DNA of 5,043 bases from JBCBTJ01 sp964597685 (GTDB lineage: Bacteria; Pseudomonadota; Alphaproteobacteria; Caulobacterales; Hyphomonadaceae): positions 1 through 5,043 of the forward strand of contig CAZQZC010000186.1 in assembly GCA_964597685.1 (NCBI GenBank). Direction: 5' to 3'. The notes beneath the pieces were generated by a model. The model ran no database searches, had not been told where the DNA came from, and saw nothing but the letters and a program-made list of their open reading frames with translations. This document shows, piece after piece, positions 1 to 5,043 of this stretch. A program made the position numbers and the translations under genes. Numbering within the stretch: position 1 is the first letter of the stretch; every line of letters starts with the position of its first letter.

Positions 1-396
1 GGCGCGGCGGCGTCGAAGCTTGTCACCCGTGAGTTGTTGAAAACCATGATACCCGGCGCAGTCTTGGTGGACATTGCGATCGACCAGGGCGGCTGTTTCG
101 AAACCTCGCGCGCCACCACGCACGAAGACCCGATCTACGAAGTCGACGGCATCCTGCATTATTGTGTGGCGAACATGCCGGGCGCCGTCCCGCGGACGTC
201 GACCTACGCCCTGACGAACGCGACGTTCCCCTATGTGATGGAGATCGCCAACAAGGGCGCGCGGCGCGCTCTTAACGAAAACGCGCACCTCGCCAACGGC
301 CTCACCGTCGCCGACGGTAAGATTGCGCACGCTCAAGTGGCGCGGGATCTGGGCCGCGAGTTCCGCGTGCCGGACTGGTTCAAGCCCGACGCTTAG
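1..396 (+). CDS. ald: Alanine dehydrogenase, C-terminal part (5' end outside window)
   Basis: This is the 3' end of an alanine dehydrogenase gene. The enzyme catalyses NAD-dependent interconversion of L-alanine and pyruvate plus ammonia in the cytoplasm. The frame is open from the first base to the TAG at 394-396, giving 131 residues of a family that is usually about 370 long, so roughly the last third is present. The fragment carries the family signature VDIAIDQGGCFETS. From knowledge of characterised family members, the Asp of AIDQGG is a catalytic or cofactor-contacting residue. It also carries YCVANMPGAVP, TSTYALTNAT and the C-terminal helix ending in VPDWFKPDA. All key residues in this portion look intact. 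An internal TTG at position 34 would give a shorter reading frame, but the homologous reading continues upstream of it (GAAASKLVTRELL), so it is not the start. The stop overlaps that of the convergent minus-strand gene by four bases. The family call is secure. The N-terminal substrate domain and the Rossmann glycine motif lie outside the window. Confidence 0.96.
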   Translation, partial: GAAASKLVTRELLKTMIPGAVLVDIAIDQGGCFETSRATTHEDPIYEVDGILHYCVANMPGAVPRTSTYALTNATFPYVMEIANKGARRALNENAHLANGLTVADGKIAHAQVARDLGREFRVPDWFKPDA

Positions 397-980
397 GGCG
401 CCGCGGAGGCCGGGGCGGCGACGGGCTGTGCGCGGTCTTCGACCTTAAGCGCCTTGAGCGCATCGTCGATCGTAGAGCCGCCACGGCCGAGAATGGCGCC
501 GACCTGGGCGCGTTGTTCGATCGCAAGCCAAAGACCGAACATTTCGACGTCGACCACTTGCCATTCGCCGTCGCGCTCCAACAGGCGCCAGCGAACCGTG
601 TTCGGCTCATAGCCCGGCGCGGTGATGCGCGTGGTCACCACTGAGTCTCGATCGTTGCGGTCGTAGGAGTCGAGCACTTCGGTCTCCGCGCCGACGAAGC
701 GATCGGAGTACGCGTTCAGCGTCGTCCGGAGAAAAGCGTCGAAGCCGCGCTCGAACCTGGCGACATCTTCCGCCGGCAGGGTGCGCGCGTGCCGCCCAAG
801 CGTAAAACGCGCCACCAAGGGCACATTCACGTTGTCGATGATTTCATCGGCGATCTGCGTATCCTCAAGCGTCACAATGCGCTCGGCCACGCCATCCACG
901 AACGCCTCCGTCTCCGGGCTGGCCGAAGCGTTCAATGCGAACGTCAGGGCTGATGCTGCAAGTACGACTACTCTGATCAT
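393..980 (-). CDS. MlaC/Ttg2D-family periplasmic phospholipid-binding protein
   Basis: The product is a 195-residue exported protein of the MlaC/Ttg2D (toluene tolerance) family. Members carry phospholipids across the periplasm between outer-membrane and inner-membrane complexes; HpnM of hopanoid clusters is a relative. The sequence shows a signal peptide at residues 1-20 (MIRVVVLAAS..., cleavage likely after ASA). It then shows the family pattern VNVPLVARFTLGRHARTL at 51-68, a helical F-rich segment to about 96, and beta strands with the typical WRLLERDGEWQVVDVEMFG at 131-149. After that come an R-x-Q-V-G-x-I-L stretch and an Ala/Pro-rich tail. An upstream in-frame ATG at 989 would add only three residues and abuts the AAGGG, so the ATG at 980 is preferred; it has AAGGG 9 bases upstream. 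No MlaD, MlaE or MlaF partner gene is visible, so orthology to MlaC proper cannot be asserted. It lies downstream of the usher gene on the same strand with a 122-base gap and might be co-transcribed or independent. Confidence 0.87.
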   Translation of the reverse strand: MIRVVVLAASALTFALNASASPETEAFVDGVAERIVTLEDTQIADEIIDNVNVPLVARFTLGRHARTLPAEDVARFERGFDAFLRTTLNAYSDRFVGAETEVLDSYDRNDRDSVVTTRITAPGYEPNTVRWRLLERDGEWQVVDVEMFGLWLAIEQRAQVGAILGRGGSTIDDALKALKVEDRAQPVAAPASAAP

Positions 981-989
981 GGCTTCCAT

Positions 990-994
990 CCCTT
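990..994 (-). promoter_or_regulatory. Ribosome binding site deciding the MlaC-family start
   Basis: On the minus strand AAGGG lies 9 bases upstream of the ATG at 980, an acceptable Shine-Dalgarno distance. The alternative ATG at 989 directly follows this AAGGG with no spacer, which is too close for initiation. This supports the shorter, 195-residue protein with a normal signal peptide. Confidence 0.6.
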
Positions 995-1065
995 AAAACT
1001 GCTTCACCCGCGTTACGCCTTCCCGGCGACCAAGTAGGAAGTGGTTTGCGGCGGAGATGAGGTCG

Positions 1066-1090
1066 GATTGGGATAGCGGCCATTCCAATC
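1066..1090. repeat. Imperfect inverted repeat between the usher and MlaC-family genes
   Basis: GATTGG at 1066-1071 is matched by CCAATC at 1085-1090, with two further pairs (AT/AT at 1073-1074 and 1082-1083) after a mismatch. It starts 13 bases past the usher stop codon in the direction of transcription. As RNA it would be a weak hairpin and no U-tract follows, so an intrinsic terminator is not supported. It could be an operator, a 3'-end-stabilising stem, or chance. The rest of 981-1102 shows no convincing sigma-70 or EcfG-type promoter. Confidence 0.25.
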
Positions 1091-1102
1091 GCGAATATCT
1101 GC

Positions 1103-3808
1103 TCACAATTTGATCAGAAGTGAGAGGCCATAGACGCCCGGCTCGTCCGGCGAAATTCGCGCCGCCACAGCTTCGGAGGCCCCGCCGACGCTCGCCAGTT
1201 CATCGGGGTTGACGCGCACCTGGTGATCGCCCGCCGGCACGCCGTCGATGTAAAAATAACCGTCGAATTCCGTGCGTCCCTCGCCCACGATTCTGCCGTC
1301 GTCGGCGACGACCTGGATCGTCACGCCGCTGACCGCCGTCTCGACCCCTTCGCGCTTCAAGAGAAGGTTTCCTTCGACCTCGCCGGTAATTTGCAGAGGA
1401 AAGGCCACGTCGACGACCTGACCCGGTCTGACAGACAAGACCCGGCCCGGCGAGATCGGCGCTAGAAACGGATCGTCGATGGACGACAGCTGGAGTTCGG
1501 CGGCCAAACGCCGGCCGGCCTGGAGACCCGCGACGACGACTTCGCCGTCCGCGCCCGTCTCCTCGCGCCGAACGGCGTTCTGCACGATGAACCGCGCCCC
1601 CGGAACCTCCCGGTCGCCGTCGGAGAAGACCCCGTCGGCGTCGACATCGTCGAACACGCGCCCTCTGAAGGCGCCGGTCCGGCTCACCCCCGCCGGCGCG
1701 AACCCATACCCCGCCCCGCGCGGCCTTGGCGCCAGGGCGAAGGACAGATTGACGCCGGCGAACACGGCGCCTCCCGTTTGCGCCCCGAACGTGGCCGCGA
1801 ACGTCGCAGGCCCGATCGGGCGCGACCAAGATCCTGAGATCGACGTTCCGCCGTCATTGATATCCTGCGACAGCGAGACCTGCGCCAAGCCGCCGTTCCG
1901 CCCCAATCGCTTCTGCGCCGTCACGTTCAAGGGACCGAACCCAAACCCGCCGTCCAGGCGATAGGAGGCGGCGCCGCGCAGACGGAAGCCCCGCAAGGTC
2001 TTGGACACAAGAAAGTCGCCCGTCAGGGAGGTGTTCGATCCAAAGCTATCGCTTGTGCGCCGAAAGCTGAGCGCATGACTCCACGCAACACCCCGCAAGG
2101 CGGAGGCGACGCTCTGGTTCACCTCGAACCGTGAGATGCCGCTGGCGGTCTCAAGCCAGCCTAGATTAAGGCGCAGCGGCAAGGAGCGCGCGCCAACGAG
2201 CAAAGCCGTGTCGACCCGAACATCACCGAAACGCGTCACCCGATCCGGACCGAAGCCTGTCGCGTCGGTTTCCAGCCCGCCGAAATCGCCAACGGACGCC
2301 GAGACGCTGGATCGCTCAAGGATACGACGCTGGAACGCGGCTTCAATGGCTGGACGCCCGCTTCCGTCAGATGCGAGACGCACGGCGCCGAACCCGCCAA
2401 ACTCCGAGAAGAACGCGCCCGCCGACGCGGCGGGACGCGCGCCGTCGAAATCGCCAAACGTCACTGTCGCATCGGCGCGCACGGACAACCGGGGCGAGAC
2501 GCCGTGTTCAACGCTCGCATAGGCCTGAACGCCGGTCTCTTCGACATCCGCCGCCGCGCCGCTGAACAGGGTCTCGCCGCGCTCGACGATCCCGAACGCG
2601 TAGCTTGTTTCGTTTTCTGGAAAGAGTTCGGACCCGATGAAAAAGGTCTGCGGGATGGCCTCCGTTTCGCCAAACGGGCCGTAGAGGCGCACTTCCAGCC
2701 GGTTGAGACCCGGCCGCAGCGGCACGCCCTCGAACACGTAGTCTCCGTTCGCATCGGGTTCGACGACAAACGCGATCAATTCGCCTGAATCGAACAATTC
2801 CGCCTCCCAACCTTCGGGAAGAGGCCCGCGAATCTCGGTCGTGTCGAAGAGGTCTGGCTGAAAGGCGCGCCGGTTTGTAACGGCCAGCCCGCGGCCGGCG
2901 GCGCCTTCCGTCAGCAAAGGCAAGGCCGGAGCTGCGATATCCCCCAGAAAAACGGCCCGGGCTTTCAGCGGCCCAAGCTCGGAGGCGTCCTCGGAGATCC
3001 GCTCAAGCGCGAACCGAAATCCGTCGATCAGGCTGTCCTCGCCGCCAAACGCGCGCAGGCGGGCCGTGGTCTTCAGGAAATCGCCGGCGGCCTCGACGCT
3101 AAGCCGCGCGCCCAATCCGCTTTGGGCGTCGACGCGCAGAGCGGTGTCGATCTCGGCGACCGGAAGGCTGAGCCAGCGATAGGGGTTGGCGATCTCCGGA
3201 TAATCGGGCAGCCCCGCAGGCCGCCGGGTGCGCAATTCCTCGCGCAAGGCCTCGCGTTCAAGCCGCGCCTCCAACGGCAGCACTTCGCGCGGCGCCAGGT
3301 CGACGGCCAAGAATGCGCCGTCATAGCTGAAATCAATCGGGAAAACGCGGCTCAACGCCGCCAGCGAAAGGCCCCAGCCATCGTCGGTGTAGAGAATATC
3401 GTCCGTATCTAAGGACACTCTCGCCCCGGCGATAAGGACCTCGCCGCGAGCGAAATCGATCCGAAGCGTGCGGTCGGTCGAAATAAACCAGCCCTCGGCG
3501 ATGTCGTCCGTCGTGAACGCGATGGGAAATTCGAGGGCGTCGACAACCGTCTTCAGCGGCAGATAGAGCCCGTTGGGCCCATCGAACGCCGCCGCCGCGG
3601 GGTTCAGCGACAGGCGGCGCAGTTCGAGGCCGACAATTTTCAGGTCGTCGCGGCCCGCTTTGTCGGAGGCGTCGGCGTCGATGTCCTCGCCCTCGCCGAA
3701 CAAGAGATCAAACGGATCGCTCGATTGCGCGGCGGCCGCGCTCGCCAGACAAAGCCCGCCGCAGAGGATGGCCGCAACGCGGCGCGCAAGTCTCCTGTCG
3801 GCGGGCAT
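1103..3808 (-). CDS. Divergent usher-like outer-membrane protein with SdrD-B-like C-terminal domain
   Basis: The 901-residue product is probably the outer-membrane pore and assembly platform of a chaperone-usher system. Residues 1-27 are a signal peptide (RR-rich start, hydrophobic core, cleavage after SAAAA before QSSDPF). Residues 28-55 are acidic and low in complexity. Residues about 57-175 form an N-terminal beta domain (GLYLPLKTVVDALEFPI, then a second similar unit ending FPIDFSYDGAFLAVDL). A charged helical linker follows (about 175-200). About 215-690 is beta-barrel-like, with alternating aromatic and small residues. Inserted in it at about 325-392 is an Ig-like plug-style segment (GPLPEGWEAELFDSGELIAF...RPGLNRLEVRLYGPFGE). 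Residues about 714-805 are SdrD-B-like (GRVFDDVDADGVFSDGD), and 806-901 are carboxypeptidase-regulatory-like. The length fits ushers (about 800-900), but the classical PapC N-domain is not recognisable and the mature chain has no cysteine. The start ATG at 3808 has GGAGG 7 bases upstream. Chaperone and DUF4402 genes just upstream support the role. An unrelated beta-barrel secretion protein is the main alternative. Confidence 0.8.
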   Translation of the reverse strand: MPADRRLARRVAAILCGGLCLASAAAAQSSDPFDLLFGEGEDIDADASDKAGRDDLKIVGLELRRLSLNPAAAAFDGPNGLYLPLKTVVDALEFPIAFTTDDIAEGWFISTDRTLRIDFARGEVLIAGARVSLDTDDILYTDDGWGLSLAALSRVFPIDFSYDGAFLAVDLAPREVLPLEARLEREALREELRTRRPAGLPDYPEIANPYRWLSLPVAEIDTALRVDAQSGLGARLSVEAAGDFLKTTARLRAFGGEDSLIDGFRFALERISEDASELGPLKARAVFLGDIAAPALPLLTEGAAGRGLAVTNRRAFQPDLFDTTEIRGPLPEGWEAELFDSGELIAFVVEPDANGDYVFEGVPLRPGLNRLEVRLYGPFGETEAIPQTFFIGSELFPENETSYAFGIVERGETLFSGAAADVEETGVQAYASVEHGVSPRLSVRADATVTFGDFDGARPAASAGAFFSEFGGFGAVRLASDGSGRPAIEAAFQRRILERSSVSASVGDFGGLETDATGFGPDRVTRFGDVRVDTALLVGARSLPLRLNLGWLETASGISRFEVNQSVASALRGVAWSHALSFRRTSDSFGSNTSLTGDFLVSKTLRGFRLRGAASYRLDGGFGFGPLNVTAQKRLGRNGGLAQVSLSQDINDGGTSISGSWSRPIGPATFAATFGAQTGGAVFAGVNLSFALAPRPRGAGYGFAPAGVSRTGAFRGRVFDDVDADGVFSDGDREVPGARFIVQNAVRREETGADGEVVVAGLQAGRRLAAELQLSSIDDPFLAPISPGRVLSVRPGQVVDVAFPLQITGEVEGNLLLKREGVETAVSGVTIQVVADDGRIVGEGRTEFDGYFYIDGVPAGDHQVRVNPDELASVGGASEAVAARISPDEPGVYGLSLLIKL

Positions 3809-3811
3809 GGC

Positions 3812-3845
3812 TGCGCCTCCGCAAGGGGAGGCGCATGGCCTCCCC
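3812..3845 (-). promoter_or_regulatory. Two mutually exclusive leader hairpins; one sequesters the usher Shine-Dalgarno
   Basis: Read as minus-strand RNA, the leader contains GGGGAGGC (3845-3838), loop CATGC, and GCCTCCCC (3832-3825): a perfect 8-bp stem. It also contains TGCGCCTCC (3835-3827), loop CCTTGC, and GGAGGCGCA (3820-3812): a perfect 9-bp stem. The two stems share bases 3832-3827, so only one can form at a time. The second stem contains the whole usher Shine-Dalgarno GGAGG (3820-3816), 7 bases before the ATG at 3808. The first stem would leave that site free and would be made first during transcription. No U-tract follows either stem, so control of translation is more plausible than transcription termination. 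The pairing is seen directly; a regulatory role is inferred. Confidence 0.55.
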
Positions 3846-3863
3846 GCTCGGTTTCAATCTGGC

Positions 3864-4694
3864 TTAAGGAAGCGAGGTGCGGATCTCCGCCAGCGTCCGC
3901 TGGTCAGAGGGATCGGATGAGACATAGGCCACGCGAAGCGGCTTGCCCTGGATTTGCGCGCGTAATTCGTTCGGGATCGGCAAGATCACGTCTCGGGTCG
4001 TGTTTGGCGTGTAAACCGCAACGCCACGGGCATAATAGACTGGCTGACTTTGCCCCTCGACGAACACCTGGATGTCGCCATAGGTCGAACGGTCGCCTGA
4101 ACGCGTCAGCCGGGCGACGAGCAGAGATTCGTCGCGATCGCCCTCGACCTCGACCACGTCGACGCCATCCAAAGACACCTCCGCATCGAGATCGCCGACG
4201 CGCAAGATAACCGGGATCGTGAGCGAGCGGATCGCGATCAGCTGGATGGAGAGGTTCTCCGACGTTTCACCTGCAGCGCGATCCAGCGTGCGTCCAGCGC
4301 TGGTCGGCACCGCCATCAGCCGCAAGTGCGAGCGATACTCCCCCGGTTCAAGATCCGACTTCAGCAGAGCCGACACGCGGATCGTCTGGCGTCCGCCGGG
4401 CGGTAGGATCACGCGGCGCGGCGCATAGCGAACCAGTTCGTCGGCGAACAATTCCCCGGCGAGCGCCTCCGCGGCGGCCTCCATGGATCCGTCTTCCAGC
4501 ATGCGGCGATTTTCGACGCTGATCCGGAACGCCGCTTCTTCGTCGCCTTTGTTGACGACGACGAGTTCGGCCGAACGCTCGCCGCGCTCGAGGACGACGC
4601 GGGTCGGCGCGATCAGCACTTCGCCGGCCGCGGGAGCGGGCGACAGGGCGGACAAGCCGACCAAAGCGGCGGCGAAACAGCCAAAACGGAACAT
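3864..4694 (-). CDS. PapD-like periplasmic fimbrial/pilus assembly chaperone
   Basis: This encodes a 276-residue periplasmic chaperone of the PapD-like superfamily. Such chaperones fold and cap secreted subunits by donor-strand complementation and deliver them to an usher. Residues 1-23 are a signal peptide (MFRFGCFAAALVGLSALSPA, cleavage after APAA). The first Ig-like domain begins IAPTRVVLERGERSAELVVVN (28-48). It contains the edge region RYAPRRVILPPGGRQTIRV (89-107), the equivalent of the subunit-binding G1 strand and its preceding loop, and ends in PGEYRSHLRL (117-126). The hallmark SLTIPVILRVG (157-167) leads into the second domain, which includes YYARGVAVYTPNTTRDVILPI (220-240). The chosen ATG at 4694 has AAGGAG 9 bases upstream and starts the signal peptide. 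A longer open frame to 4877 would add 61 Ser-rich residues overlapping the upstream gene and is rejected. The mature chain has no cysteine. The gene sits 19 bases after the DUF4402 gene and 55 bases before the usher. Confidence 0.93.
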   Translation of the reverse strand: MFRFGCFAAALVGLSALSPAPAAGEVLIAPTRVVLERGERSAELVVVNKGDEEAAFRISVENRRMLEDGSMEAAAEALAGELFADELVRYAPRRVILPPGGRQTIRVSALLKSDLEPGEYRSHLRLMAVPTSAGRTLDRAAGETSENLSIQLIAIRSLTIPVILRVGDLDAEVSLDGVDVVEVEGDRDESLLVARLTRSGDRSTYGDIQVFVEGQSQPVYYARGVAVYTPNTTRDVILPIPNELRAQIQGKPLRVAYVSSDPSDQRTLAEIRTSLP

Positions 4695-4696
4695 GG

Positions 4697-4709
4697 GGAG
4701 GGTCTCCTT
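4697..4709 (-). promoter_or_regulatory. Strong ribosome binding site of the chaperone, with short self-complementarity
   Basis: AAGGAG (4709-4704) lies 9 bases upstream of the chaperone ATG at 4694 and fixes that start. Its GGAG (4707-4704) is followed, after a 3-base ACC loop, by complementary CTCC (4700-4697). This allows a small 4-bp stem that could partly mask the site. The stem is weak compared with that in front of the usher gene. Confidence 0.6.
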
Positions 4710-4713
4710 AACG

Positions 4714-5043
4714 CTACTCGTACTCGACAGTGATGATGAAGGAGCCGAGATACTCGCCTGGCTCCTGGTTGGCGCCGACGTGCAACAGCGCGCCGATATT
4801 GAAACGTGAGATCCCCGAATTCCGCAGGACCTGGCGGCCGCGATACTCGATGTCATTGCCGCTCCCGGCGCCGACAAAGCCGTCGACCAGCATCGACGCG
4901 CCGGATTGGTTGAAGATCGTGATCTGCGTCGGGTTGGAGATTGAAATCGCCCTGTTCGGGTCGCCGGTGACAGTAAAGCGCGCGCGCGTGCCGGGATCGA
5001 GGCACGTCAGCTCCGGCGAACAGACTGAGGAATTGTTCCGCCC
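4714..5043 (-). CDS. DUF4402 domain surface/fimbrial subunit, C-terminal part (5' end outside window)
   Basis: The frame is open from the right edge to the TAG at 4716-4714, giving the last 109 residues of a protein I place in the DUF4402 family. The typical pattern is visible: ARFTVTGDPNRAISISNP (fragment residues 21-38), then TIFNQSGASMLVDGFV (42-57), then the closing block FNIGALLHVGANQEPGEYLG followed by the terminal strand SFIITVEYE. Family members are small secreted beta-sandwich proteins, often encoded beside PapD-like chaperones and resembling pilin subunits. Two cysteines spaced CX5C (VCSPELTC, residues 8 and 14) may form a disulfide. The start, signal peptide and any N-terminal donor strand are outside the window, so whether it is a polymerising or terminal subunit cannot be told. 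The chaperone gene follows after 19 bases, so translation is probably coupled within one operon. A spore-coat-protein-U-like subunit is the nearest alternative identity. Confidence 0.85.
   Translation of the reverse strand, partial: GRNNSSVCSPELTCLDPGTRARFTVTGDPNRAISISNPTQITIFNQSGASMLVDGFVGAGSGNDIEYRGRQVLRNSGISRFNIGALLHVGANQEPGEYLGSFIITVEYE

Noticed and set aside
397..420. CGCCGC/GCGGCG potential stem directly after the ald stop as a terminator
   Set aside because: Only 6 bp with a 10-base loop, no following U-tract, and the bases encode the Ala/Pro tail of the MlaC-family protein.
865..1083. 72-residue minus-strand reading frame spanning the usher-MlaC gap
   Set aside because: It overlaps the MlaC-family gene in another frame, has no recognisable domain and looks like random GC-rich translation.
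1066..1090. Inverted repeat as an intrinsic terminator of the usher operon
   Set aside because: Six-bp stem with a mismatch-containing loop and no U-run after it on the minus strand; kept only as a low-confidence repeat.
1200..1829. Long Arg/Gly-rich minus-strand frame (209 codons) inside the usher gene
   Set aside because: It is an out-of-frame reading of the usher, with the Arg-rich composition typical of GC-rich shadow frames.
3708..3836. 42-codon minus-strand reading frame from the ATG at 3836, just after GGGGAGG, overlapping the usher start in another frame
   Set aside because: The Shine-Dalgarno is only two bases from the ATG, the ATG lies in a hairpin loop, and the peptide is an Arg-rich composition artefact. 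A regulatory leader peptide is conceivable but unsupported.
4695..4877. N-terminal extension of the chaperone reading frame to an ATG at 4877 (61 extra residues)
   Set aside because: The extension is Ser-rich, overlaps the DUF4402 coding sequence, lacks a signal peptide at its start, and the internal ATG at 4694 has both a good ribosome binding site and a signal peptide.
1..5043. CRISPR arrays, tRNA or rRNA genes, insertion sequences
   Set aside because: No regularly spaced repeats, no RNA gene signatures and no transposase or terminal repeats were seen; nearly all bases are accounted for by the five protein genes.

Overview
The window is GC-rich chromosomal DNA with long, densely packed genes on the minus strand and strong GC bias at third codon positions. 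The alanine dehydrogenase tail, the stand-alone MlaC/Ttg2D-type periplasmic protein and the DUF4402 surface subunit together suggest an alphaproteobacterium, perhaps a Caulobacterales/Hyphomonadaceae-like lineage. That placement is inferred from protein style, not from a marker gene.

Layout: (1) Positions 1-396, plus strand, hold the last third of an alanine dehydrogenase gene (ald), cut by the left edge. (2) Positions 393-980, minus strand, encode an exported MlaC-family lipid-binding protein. Its stop codon overlaps the ald stop codon tail to tail. (3) About 120 bp without a gene contains a weak inverted repeat and no recognisable promoter. (4) Positions 1103-3808, minus strand, encode a large divergent usher-like outer-membrane protein. 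(5) Positions 3809-3863 are a short leader with two strong, mutually exclusive hairpins, one of which buries the usher Shine-Dalgarno sequence. (6) Positions 3864-4694, minus strand, encode a PapD-like periplasmic chaperone. (7) Positions 4714-5043, minus strand, encode the C-terminal part of a DUF4402 protein, cut by the right edge.

The three minus-strand genes at the right form an operon read in the order subunit, chaperone, usher (gaps of 19 and 55 bp). The likely pathway is that the DUF4402 subunit is exported by Sec, captured in the periplasm by the chaperone, and assembled or secreted through the usher. The usher is the most unusual component. Its N-terminal domain does not look like the classical usher chaperone-binding domain, its mature part has no cysteine, and its C-terminus has an SdrD-B-like domain with an EF-hand-like calcium loop followed by a carboxypeptidase-regulatory-like beta-sandwich. 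The main lead is this alternative chaperone-usher system together with the RNA switch-like leader in front of the usher gene.
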